A stretch of 8,278 bases of DNA from NCBI GenBank assembly GCA_045592225.1, contig JAZNUH010000153.1, forward strand, positions 1-8,278. Direction: 5' to 3'. The position numbers and the translations under genes were made by a program. Origin of the DNA: JAZNUH01 sp045592225. GTDB taxonomy: Bacteria; Bacillota; Clostridia; UMGS1883; UMGS1540. Shown here piece by piece: positions 1-6,468 of the stretch (positions are counted from its first letter, which is position 1; each line of letters starts with the position of its first letter). The notes beneath the pieces are model-generated. The model did not search any database. It worked only from the letters and a program-made list of their open reading frames with translations, and was not told the origin of the DNA.

Positions 1-127
1 CAATGCCTGCAACCTCGTCAATCCATTGCATAAGCTGACCGCCGAAAAGTCTGCCATAGCCGTTTATATGGGGCGAGCGCACCATGTACGCCTGCTCGGT
101 TTTGGAGTCTGTAACTTTTTTTATCAT
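1..127 (-). CDS. Acyl-CoA thioesterase (hotdog fold), N-terminal part only
   Basis: Only the first 42 codons are in the window; the gene runs off the left edge. The start is the ATG at 125-127, preceded by a purine-rich AAAGGAAA ribosome binding site at 132-139. Translation begins MIKKVTDSKTEQAYMVRSPH and continues through a GRLFGGQLMQWIDEVAGI stretch at residues 25-42. The pattern H-x-N-x-x-G-x-x-F-G-G followed by a helix with W-I-D-E is the signature of the acyl-CoA hydrolase (YciA/BACH) branch of hotdog thioesterases. In this family the Asp of that helix is part of the active site, and the enzyme hydrolyses acyl-CoA to free acid plus CoA in the cytoplasm. It lies 11 bases downstream of the lacI stop on the same strand, so the two are probably co-transcribed. 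This ties it to the divergent acyl-CoA operon. Substrate chain length cannot be judged from this fragment. Confidence 0.85.
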   Translation of the reverse strand, partial: MIKKVTDSKTEQAYMVRSPHINGYGRLFGGQLMQWIDEVAGI

Positions 128-138
128 AATATTTCCTT

Positions 139-1161
139 TCAGTTGATGGGGGTGTATCTTTTTGTTGTGTTTCTTATAATAAGTTCGGGTTCTAAAATTA
201 TCTTCTTACATTCTGCATCCGGATTTTCTATTCGCTCTGCCATTAGCCTTGCAGCAGTTTCACCCATTTTGGTAACCTGCTGACATACAGTTGTAAGGCC
301 GATTTTGCTCATCTTTGAAAAGCTTATATTATCAAAGCTTACCACAGAAAGCTCGTCAGGAATATTTATATTATGTTCAAAACAACCGTCGATAAATCCA
401 AGTGCCATAAGGTCATTTGCAATAACAAGACCTGTGGGGCGGGAGGGGTTTTTGAAAAAGCTGTCGGCAAGCTCATAGCCTGTTTCCATTTTAAGGTCAC
501 CCGAGAAAAGGTCATTTTCATATAGGGGAACAGAGTGATTATCAAGAGCTTTTTTAAATCCTTCAAAGCGCTGACGTGATGCGGAAGAAAGTGCCTGACC
601 GCCTACAAACCCGATGCGTCTGTGACCCTCTTCGATAAGATGCATGGCGGCAATATAACCGGCTTTGAAATTATCCATAAGCACACAGTCATAGTCTTGC
701 CACTCAAGGGTACGGTTTACAAATACAACAGGCATATTAAGCTTTTCAAACTGATCACGCTTCATATCATTTTGTGCCGTAAAAAGAATAAGACCTGCAA
801 GACAAAGCTCGCCCGCTGTACGTAGAAAATCGATTTCCTTTTCGGCATCGTATTCACTGTTAAAGAGCATAACAGTATAGCCGTAATTTTCAAGCTCCTT
901 TTGTATGTAAAAGGTAAGGTCTGCGTAAAATGGGTTGCGAACATCACCGAAAACAAGACCTATTATATCCATCCTGCCACGGCTGAGGCTTCGGGCAAGG
1001 GTGCTGGGCTTGTAACCTATACTGTCAGCAAAGCTTATTATTTTATTACGAAGTTCGTCGCCTACGCCGGGTGCCCCGCTGAGTGCACGGGATACGGTTG
1101 CACGGGAAACTCCGAGCATTTTTGCAACATCACCTATATTGTATTTCTTATTTGAATCCAC
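139..1161 (-). CDS. LacI-family transcriptional regulator
   Basis: This is a 340-residue protein, the normal length for a LacI-family repressor. The helix-turn-helix spans about residues 8-29 (IGDVAKMLGVSRATVSRAL), followed by the hinge-helix region at 51-62 with the LARSL motif whose Leu normally wedges into the central CpG of the operator. Residues 65-330 form the periplasmic-binding-protein-like effector domain; typical landmarks are IGLVFGDVRNPFYADL (67-82), the IGFVGG strand (183-188), GLVIANDLMALG (244-255) and LSVVSFDN (271-278). The start is GTG at 1159-1161, chosen because AAGGAG sits six bases upstream and the HTH begins at the expected distance. It is transcribed away from the acyl-CoA operon. 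It probably represses that operon through the palindrome at 1266-1287 and is released by a small-molecule effector, but the effector cannot be predicted from sequence alone. Family assignment is near certain; the target is inferred from position. Confidence 0.96.
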   Translation of the reverse strand: MDSNKKYNIGDVAKMLGVSRATVSRALSGAPGVGDELRNKIISFADSIGYKPSTLARSLSRGRMDIIGLVFGDVRNPFYADLTFYIQKELENYGYTVMLFNSEYDAEKEIDFLRTAGELCLAGLILFTAQNDMKRDQFEKLNMPVVFVNRTLEWQDYDCVLMDNFKAGYIAAMHLIEEGHRRIGFVGGQALSSASRQRFEGFKKALDNHSVPLYENDLFSGDLKMETGYELADSFFKNPSRPTGLVIANDLMALGFIDGCFEHNINIPDELSVVSFDNISFSKMSKIGLTTVCQQVTKMGETAARLMAERIENPDAECKKIILEPELIIRNTTKRYTPIN

Positions 1162-1167
1162 GTTAAA

Positions 1168-1173
1168 CTCCTT
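1168..1173 (-). promoter_or_regulatory. Ribosome binding site fixing the GTG start of lacI
   Basis: AAGGAG on the minus strand is separated by six bases (TTTAAC) from the GTG at 1159-1161. No better-placed ATG exists before the HTH, so this site decides the start. Confidence 0.8.
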
Positions 1174-1184
1174 GTTTTTTGAAA

Positions 1185-1213
1185 ATTATATCATAGTTTG
1201 AACTTATACACAA
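1185..1213 (-). promoter_or_regulatory. Predicted sigma-A promoter of lacI-thioesterase
   Basis: Read on the minus strand, a -35 TTGTGT (1208-1213) is followed by a 17-base spacer and a perfect -10 TATAAT (1185-1190). The expected start of transcription is near 1178, about 17 bases before the start codon of lacI. The operator at 1266-1287 does not overlap this promoter, so simple autorepression by steric blocking is not obvious. Confidence 0.7.
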
Positions 1214-1236
1214 GAGTTTTAATTTTTTCGTATGGG

Positions 1237-1265
1237 TTGACTTTTTGCACAAAATGTAGTACAAT
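1237..1265 (+). promoter_or_regulatory. Predicted sigma-A promoter of the acyl-CoA operon
   Basis: A -35 TTGACT (1237-1242) is followed by a 17-base spacer and a -10 TACAAT (1260-1265). Both hexamers differ from consensus by one base and the spacing is ideal, so this should be a strong promoter when not repressed. The predicted transcription start is near 1272, inside the palindrome at 1266-1287. Confidence 0.8.
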
Positions 1266-1287
1266 GTAACGTAACCGGTTTCGTAAC
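1266..1287. promoter_or_regulatory. Probable LacI-family operator
   Basis: This is an imperfect palindrome of 22 bp, centred between 1276 and 1277, with 9 of 11 base pairs symmetric. The core is AACCGGTT and the centre is a CpG step, the hallmark of LacI-family operators. Direct copies of CGTAACC at 1270-1276 and 1282-1288 also lie in it. It begins immediately after the -10 box and covers the predicted transcription start, so bound repressor would block the operon promoter. It fits the adjacent lacI gene better than a CcpA cre site, whose consensus it does not match well. Confidence 0.72.
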
Positions 1288-1290
1288 CCG

Positions 1291-1297
1291 AAAGGAG
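1291..1297 (+). promoter_or_regulatory. Ribosome binding site of the acyl-CoA ligase gene
   Basis: AAAGGAG lies eight bases before the ATG at 1306. It starts three bases after the operator palindrome, so the 5' leader is only about 34 bases long and leaves no room for a riboswitch. Confidence 0.8.
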
Positions 1298-1305
1298 ACG
1301 GAGAA

Positions 1306-2868
1306 ATGTATACAGGTGAACAGCTTTGGAAGTCATATATAAATGAAGAACTTATGCTTAAAGATATCGATGCCAAAAAGCAGATAAGAACATACAAAGA
1401 CCTGCCGGACAGTATTTATCTTGCCTTTAGCGAAACGGCGCAGAAAAGCCCCGATAAGGTTGCGGTGACAGACGATGACGGGGTACAGTACACATACTGT
1501 CAGCTTGCTGAGAGGGTTTTTGCCATCTCGCACACTCTGCACTTTGACAAGGGCATAGAAGAGGGCGAACACGTAGGCATTATGATGTATAACAGCATAG
1601 ACTTTTGTACGGTTTTTCTCGCTCTTAACAAGCTTGGGTGTGTGGTAGTACCATTGCCTACTAAATTTAAAAAGGACGAGATTACACAGCTTACAAAAAA
1701 AGCCGAGATTACAGCGGTTATAAGCCACGGGGATTTCACAGACTATTTTGATGGTTGTGACAAGGTAATATGCATAAGTGAATTTAAGGATATATGCGGC
1801 TGTGATGACACCCCCACTCGTAAAAATCCGGGTGCACTTGCACTTTTAATGTTTACATCTGGCACCACCTCTCAAAGCAAGGTGGTAACAATTACAAACT
1901 ATAACATAACCCATGCGGTGGTAAGCTACTGTAAAACTCTCGGTATAACCGAGGAGGATAAGGCGATACTTCCTGTGCCCATTTACCTTGTAACAGGTCT
2001 TGTGGCAATTTTCGGACTTATGATGTACGCGGGGGGAAGTGTGTATTTAAATAAGTTTTTTGATGCGGAGAGAGTGCTTTCCGACATCGAAAAGTACGGC
2101 ATAACCTTTTTTCATGCATCACCCACGGTATTTACCATGATACTGGAGAAGAAAGACAAATTTCCTGAACTGCCCACACTTAAAATGTTTGCATGTGGCA
2201 GCAGCAATATGCCGCCCGACAAAATAAAACAGTTGCATAACTGGCTGCCGGACAGCAGATTCCACACAGTATACGGCCTGACCGAAACCACATCACCGGG
2301 AACAATTTTTCCGGTAGATGCGTCTACAAGTGAATTTATAGGCTCATCCGGAATACCTGTTCCCGGGCTTGAATTTAAAATTGTTGACGATGAGGGGGAG
2401 GAATTGCCGGCAAAAGAAGAGGGGAGAGTGCTTGTCCGCGGCAGTAACATTACCACAGGCTACTACAAGCTTGACACGCCCGCCTACAAGGATGGCTGGC
2501 TTGATACAGGTGATATAGGCTATTTTAATGAGCAGGGATATATATACATAGTTGACCGCAGAAAAGATATGATAAACCGTGGCGGAGAAAAGATATGCAG
2601 TTTTGATGTGGAAAATGCTCTTACAGATATTGAGGGAATAACAGATTCGGCAGTGTTCGGTATACCCAATGATTTGTATGGTGAAGTGCCTGTAGCGGTA
2701 ATAAAGACCGCAGAGGACTTTGATTTTGACGAAGAGCAGATACGTATACGGCTCAAGGGCAGAATGGCAAGCTATAAAATACCTGTAAAAATAAAGGTGG
2801 TGGATGAAATTCCTGTAACACTAAATATGAAAACAGATAAAAAGAAACTACGTCAGATGTTCAGTTAG
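1306..2868 (+). CDS. AMP-forming acyl-CoA synthetase (ANL superfamily)
   Basis: This is a 520-residue adenylate-forming enzyme, normal length for the acyl-CoA ligase branch. It activates a carboxylic acid with ATP to an acyl-adenylate and transfers it to CoA. Visible motifs are the phosphate loop TSGTTSQSK (184-192), YGLTETTS (323-330) with the Mg/ATP-binding TE pair, LDTGDIG (399-405) whose Asp holds the ribose, and the hinge DRRKDMINRGGEKI (417-430). The C-terminal catalytic lysine is probably K509 in PVTLNMKTDKKKLR. There is no signal peptide, carrier domain or membrane segment. Two motifs are off-consensus: the usual TGxPKG is TSQSKV, and the Gly before the catalytic Lys is Met. The substrate is not evident; fatty, aromatic or hydroxy acids are possible. 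It is the first gene of the operon, with its stop codon inside the ribosome binding site of the next gene. Confidence 0.92.
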   Translation: MYTGEQLWKSYINEELMLKDIDAKKQIRTYKDLPDSIYLAFSETAQKSPDKVAVTDDDGVQYTYCQLAERVFAISHTLHFDKGIEEGEHVGIMMYNSIDFCTVFLALNKLGCVVVPLPTKFKKDEITQLTKKAEITAVISHGDFTDYFDGCDKVICISEFKDICGCDDTPTRKNPGALALLMFTSGTTSQSKVVTITNYNITHAVVSYCKTLGITEEDKAILPVPIYLVTGLVAIFGLMMYAGGSVYLNKFFDAERVLSDIEKYGITFFHASPTVFTMILEKKDKFPELPTLKMFACGSSNMPPDKIKQLHNWLPDSRFHTVYGLTETTSPGTIFPVDASTSEFIGSSGIPVPGLEFKIVDDEGEELPAKEEGRVLVRGSNITTGYYKLDTPAYKDGWLDTGDIGYFNEQGYIYIVDRRKDMINRGGEKICSFDVENALTDIEGITDSAVFGIPNDLYGEVPVAVIKTAEDFDFDEEQIRIRLKGRMASYKIPVKIKVVDEIPVTLNMKTDKKKLRQMFS

Positions 2869-2879
2869 GAGGTATATAT

Positions 2880-4451
2880 ATGAAAAAACCAATATTTATG
2901 ACTGCTGATGAAGCGGCGGCACTGATAAAGGATAATACCACAGTTGCAACTGTGGGAATGACTCTTGTATCAGCCAGTGAAAGCATACTCAAGGCGATTG
3001 AAAAAAGCTTTCTTGAAACAGGAAGCCCCTCGGGACTTACCCTTGTGCATTCCTGCGGACAGAGCAATCGTGACAGGGGCATTCAGCATTTTGCTCACGA
3101 AAAAATGCTTTCAAAGATTATAGGCGGTCACTGGGGACTTCAGCCCAGAATGATGAAGCTTATAGCCGAAAATAAAATCAAGGCGTTCTGCATACCGCAG
3201 GGACAGTTTGCACAGCTTTACAGAAGCATGGCGGGCGGCGAGCCGGGAAAAATAACAAAGGTTGGTCTGGGTACATTTGTTGACCCCAGACTTGACGGCG
3301 GTAAAATGAACGAGATTACAAAGGATGAACCTAACATTTCCGAGGTTGTAACAATAGGCGGAGAGGAATATATGAGATACAAACCCATTCCGCTTGACTA
3401 CTGTATTATCCGTGGTACGTATATTGATGAAAACGGTAATCTCAGCACAGATGAAGAAGCTATGAAGCTTGAGGTACTGTCGGCGGTACTTGCTTGCAAG
3501 AAATTTGGCGGCAAGGTAATTGCACAGGCTAAATACAAGGTTGCGGCAGGCACTATTCATTGTAAGCGTGTAGAGGTGCCGGGCATATTTATTGATGCAG
3601 CAGTAATCTGTGACAATCCTGAGGAGGACCACAGACAGACACATAGTTTTGCATTCAATCCTGCTTACTGCGGTGATATCAAGGTGCCGGTTGAAGCGGC
3701 GGAAATGTTACCCCTTTCGGTAAGAAAACTGATAGGAAGACGTGCTCTTACAGAGCTTCGTCAGGATGATGTGCTCAATGTTGGTACAGGCATTCCCAAC
3801 GATGTTGTCGGACCCATTCTGGCAGAGGAAGAGGTACAGGACGATGTAACCGTTACCGTTGAATCAGGTATGTACGGCGGAATACCTATGGGAGGAATTG
3901 ATTTTGGTATAGCAAAAAACACCTTTGCCATTATCCGCCACGATGACCAGTTTGACTATTACAACGGTGCAGGTGTTGATGTTACATATATGGGTGCCGG
4001 TGAGCTTGATCCTCAGGGGAATGTAAATGCTACAAGACTTGGTCCCAACCCCACGGGTGCAGGCGGATTTATTGACATTACAACCAATGCAAAGCATGTT
4101 GTATTCTGCTCCACCTTTACAGGAAAGGGTCTGGAATGCTCCTTTGAAGACGGCAAACTTCATATTATAAACGAGGGCAGCCTTATTAAATGTGTAAACA
4201 AGCTTCAGCAGGTTTCATATAACGGTGAGATTGCCCGTAAAAAGGGACAGAAGATGCACTATGTAACCGAGCGTGCAGTATTTGAGCTTTGCCCTGAGGG
4301 ACTTACTCTTACAGAAATTGCACCCGGCATTGATTTACAGACACAGGTGCTTGATCTTATGGAATTTAAGCCCCTGATAAGTGAAAATCTTAAAACAATG
4401 GATTCGGCACTTTTCTCCGAAGGACCCTTCGGACTTAAAAAATATTTATAA
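2880..4451 (+). CDS. Fused-subunit acyl-CoA:carboxylate CoA-transferase (Pct/YdiF type)
   Basis: This 523-residue family I CoA-transferase has alpha and beta subunits in one chain, the same size as propionate CoA-transferase (Pct) and close to YdiF. It moves CoA from a donor such as acetyl-CoA to another carboxylate without using ATP. The alpha-like half covers about residues 1-275 and the beta-like half about 285-515. The catalytic glutamate is almost surely E328 in VTVESGMYGG (324-333), positioned as in Pct and YdiF, where it forms the glutamyl-CoA thioester. The GTGIPND loop (302-308), expected near the active site, is intact. AGGAGG overlaps the stop of the ligase gene and lies seven bases before this ATG, suggesting coupled translation. 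Substrates of relatives include acetate, propionate, lactate, 3-hydroxybutyrate and acetoacetate; which applies here is unknown. Confidence 0.94.
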   Translation: MKKPIFMTADEAAALIKDNTTVATVGMTLVSASESILKAIEKSFLETGSPSGLTLVHSCGQSNRDRGIQHFAHEKMLSKIIGGHWGLQPRMMKLIAENKIKAFCIPQGQFAQLYRSMAGGEPGKITKVGLGTFVDPRLDGGKMNEITKDEPNISEVVTIGGEEYMRYKPIPLDYCIIRGTYIDENGNLSTDEEAMKLEVLSAVLACKKFGGKVIAQAKYKVAAGTIHCKRVEVPGIFIDAAVICDNPEEDHRQTHSFAFNPAYCGDIKVPVEAAEMLPLSVRKLIGRRALTELRQDDVLNVGTGIPNDVVGPILAEEEVQDDVTVTVESGMYGGIPMGGIDFGIAKNTFAIIRHDDQFDYYNGAGVDVTYMGAGELDPQGNVNATRLGPNPTGAGGFIDITTNAKHVVFCSTFTGKGLECSFEDGKLHIINEGSLIKCVNKLQQVSYNGEIARKKGQKMHYVTERAVFELCPEGLTLTEIAPGIDLQTQVLDLMEFKPLISENLKTMDSALFSEGPFGLKKYL

Positions 4452-4469
4452 TACAGGGAGGAATTTAAA

Positions 4470-5216
4470 ATGGGAAGACTTGATAACAAAGTGGCGATAG
4501 TAACAGGCGGCGGACGCGGTCTTGGAAAGGGCATAGCTTTAAAGCTTGCCGAAGAGGGTGCAAAGGTTGTAATTGCCGATATGGCAGCTGCAGATGATGT
4601 TGTTGCGGAAATTACTGCGGCAGGTGGAGTTGCATCTTCATTTTGTGTAAACGTAGCAAAACAGGAAGAGGTACAGGCACTTGTTAAGTTTGCAGTTGAT
4701 ACCTACGGTACACTTGATATTATGGTAAACAATGCAGGGATTAACAGAGACGGAATGCTCCACAAAATGTCTGTTGATAACTGGAATCTGGTAATAGATG
4801 TTGACCTGACAGGCACTTTTTACGGTACGCAGGAAGCTATAAAGATTATGAGAGATAAAGGCTATGGAAGAGTAATTAATATTTCGTCGGGCAGCTGGCT
4901 TGGTAACATCGGTCAGGCAAACTATGCGGCGGCAAAAGCAGGTGTTGTAGGTCTTACAAAGACAGCGGCAAGAGAAAATGCCAGAAAGGGTATTACCTGC
5001 AATGTTATCTGTCCCGGCTTTATTGAAACAGATATGACCTTAAAGCTTAAAGAGGTAAACGATGGAGCAGCATGGGACAGCATGGTTTCAAGAGTACCTA
5101 TGGGTTATGCGGGCAAGCCCTCGGATGTTGGTAAGCTTGTTGCGTTTTTAGCATCCGATGATGCGGCATACATTACATCGGAAGTAATAAACTGCGGCGG
5201 CGGTATGATTGTTTAA
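4470..5216 (+). CDS. SDR oxidoreductase, 3-oxoacyl-(ACP/CoA) reductase or 3-hydroxyacyl-CoA dehydrogenase
   Basis: This is a 248-residue classical short-chain dehydrogenase of the FabG/PhaB type. The Rossmann motif TGGGRGLG is at 12-19, NNAG at 87-90, and the catalytic set is N110 or a nearby Asn, S140, Y152 and K156 (Y-A-A-A-K). The family motif PG-x-x-x-T is seen as CPGFIETDM (181-189). The second beta strand ends in an acidic residue (D37 in VVIADM), a feature that usually selects NAD(H) over NADP(H), so the enzyme probably runs as an NAD-dependent dehydrogenase rather than as a biosynthetic FabG. Its position between the CoA-transferase and thiolase genes favours interconversion of 3-hydroxyacyl-CoA and 3-ketoacyl-CoA, most likely the (R) isomer by analogy with PhaB. 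AGGGAGG is eight bases before the ATG. Automatic annotation would probably call it FabG; the context argues against a role in fatty acid synthesis. Confidence 0.9.
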   Translation: MGRLDNKVAIVTGGGRGLGKGIALKLAEEGAKVVIADMAAADDVVAEITAAGGVASSFCVNVAKQEEVQALVKFAVDTYGTLDIMVNNAGINRDGMLHKMSVDNWNLVIDVDLTGTFYGTQEAIKIMRDKGYGRVINISSGSWLGNIGQANYAAAKAGVVGLTKTAARENARKGITCNVICPGFIETDMTLKLKEVNDGAAWDSMVSRVPMGYAGKPSDVGKLVAFLASDDAAYITSEVINCGGGMIV

Positions 5217-5228
5217 AATTAGACTTGA

Positions 5229-5237
5229 AAGGTGGAG
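5229..5237 (+). promoter_or_regulatory. Ribosome binding site fixing the thiolase start
   Basis: AAGGTGGAG lies five bases before the ATG at 5243. An in-frame TTG at 5225 would place this site inside the coding region and add six residues (MKGGVK) not expected in thiolases, so ATG 5243 is preferred. Confidence 0.78.
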
Positions 5238-5242
5238 TAAAA

Positions 5243-6430
5243 ATGAGTATAATAAAAGATGTTGTAATTGTAAGTGGCGTAAGACTGCCTGTAGCAAGCT
5301 TCGGAGGAAGCCTTAAGGACATTTCATCCATAGACATGGGTGCAATGGTAGTGGCAGAAGCAGTAAAGCGTGCAGGAATTGAGCCTTGTGTAGTTGATGA
5401 GGTTATAATTGGTCAGGTAGGTCAGATTGCTGAAAACGGATTTTTAGCAAGAGCCATAAGCCTTAAGGCGGGACTGCCTAAATCTACCACGGCCTATGCT
5501 GTAAACAGACAGTGCGGCTCGGGTCTGCAGGCTATTGCAGATGCGGTAATGGAAATACAGACAGGACAGGCTGACGTTGTTGTTGCCGGCGGTACAGAGA
5601 GCATCTCACAACTGCCCTATTACATAAAGGATGCACGCTGGGGTGCAAGAATGGGTCACAAAACCTTTGAGGACGGAGTAATTGATATTCTTACATGGCC
5701 CCTTGACGACAACCACAATGGTGTAACTGCTGAAAATGTTGCACGTGAATATAATGTAACACGCGAAGAGCAGGATGCTTTTGCGGTGGAAAGCCACAAG
5801 AGAGCTTGTGCTGCAGTAGCTTCGGGAATATTCAAGGACGAAATTTTGCCCGTTGAGCTTCGTGACAGAAAGGGTAATGTGACAATATTTGATACTGACG
5901 AGGGTCCCAGAGAAGGACAGAGCATGGAAAAGCTTGCTAAACTCAAGCCCTGCTTTGTGAAGGACGGTACAGTTACAGCGGCAAATTCTTCAAGCCTTAA
6001 TGACGGTGCGGCGGCAGTTGTGCTTATGTCAAGAGAAAAGGCAGAAGAGCTGGGTATTACACCTAAAATGAAGGTTGAGGGCTATGCTCTTGCCGGCTTT
6101 GATGCAGAGCTTATGGGTTATGCACCCAAGTTTTCAAGCGAAAAACTGGCGGTAAAGCTGGGACTTGACCTTAAAGAAATTGATATGATAGAAATTAATG
6201 AAGCCTTTGCAAGTCAGTCGGTTGCGGTTGCACGTGATTTGGGTCTTGATATGAACAAGGTAAACATTTACGGCGGTGGCATTTCCATAGGTCATCCCAT
6301 TGGTGCTACCGGCGCTATACTGACTGTAAAGGTTATGTATGAGCTTATGCGCTCAGACAAAAAAGACGCAATGATAAGTATGTGTATCGGTGGCGGACAG
6401 GGAATTTCAATGTATTTTACCAAGTGTTAA
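5243..6430 (+). CDS. Thiolase (acetyl-CoA C-acyltransferase)
   Basis: This is a 395-residue thiolase of standard length. It cleaves a 3-ketoacyl-CoA with CoA to acetyl-CoA and a shortened acyl-CoA, or condenses two acyl-CoAs in reverse. All catalytic residues are present: nucleophilic C91 in NRQCGSG, the NEAFA motif at 319-323, H351 in GGGISIGHPIGATGA, and the proton-shuttling C381 in SMCIGGGQG. The N-terminal VVIVSGVRLPVASFGGSL and the GVTAENVAREY segment (160-170) are typical. The loop that normally reads MGxGPxPA is MGYAPKFSS (291-299), lacking the second Gly and Pro, which could change acyl specificity. It follows the SDR gene by 26 bases in the same operon, matching consecutive steps of 3-hydroxyacyl-CoA breakdown. 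No separate dehydrogenase or hydratase gene is linked. The family is certain; chain length and direction are not. Confidence 0.94.
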   Translation: MSIIKDVVIVSGVRLPVASFGGSLKDISSIDMGAMVVAEAVKRAGIEPCVVDEVIIGQVGQIAENGFLARAISLKAGLPKSTTAYAVNRQCGSGLQAIADAVMEIQTGQADVVVAGGTESISQLPYYIKDARWGARMGHKTFEDGVIDILTWPLDDNHNGVTAENVAREYNVTREEQDAFAVESHKRACAAVASGIFKDEILPVELRDRKGNVTIFDTDEGPREGQSMEKLAKLKPCFVKDGTVTAANSSSLNDGAAAVVLMSREKAEELGITPKMKVEGYALAGFDAELMGYAPKFSSEKLAVKLGLDLKEIDMIEINEAFASQSVAVARDLGLDMNKVNIYGGGISIGHPIGATGAILTVKVMYELMRSDKKDAMISMCIGGGQGISMYFTKC

Positions 6431-6468
6431 AGCCTATCTGCCTCCGTTATTGAAAGGAAGTAGATAAA

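Noticed and set aside
26..283. Plus-strand open frame across the thioesterase and lacI genes
   Set aside because: It is antisense to two well supported genes, has no ribosome binding site, and shows no domain.
1264..1287. CcpA cre site over the operon start
   Set aside because: The palindrome has the CpG centre common to the whole LacI family, but the flanking bases do not fit the usual cre consensus. The adjacent LacI protein is the simpler candidate, though CcpA binding cannot be excluded.
3111..3644. Long minus-strand open frame of 177 codons inside the CoA-transferase gene
   Set aside because: It is antisense to a gene with clear family motifs, and its translation is Cys-rich and low in meaning, as expected for a shadow frame.
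5225..5242. Upstream in-frame TTG start for the thiolase, adding six residues
   Set aside because: The ribosome binding site would lie within the extension. The ATG at 5243 has correct spacing and gives the usual thiolase N-terminus.
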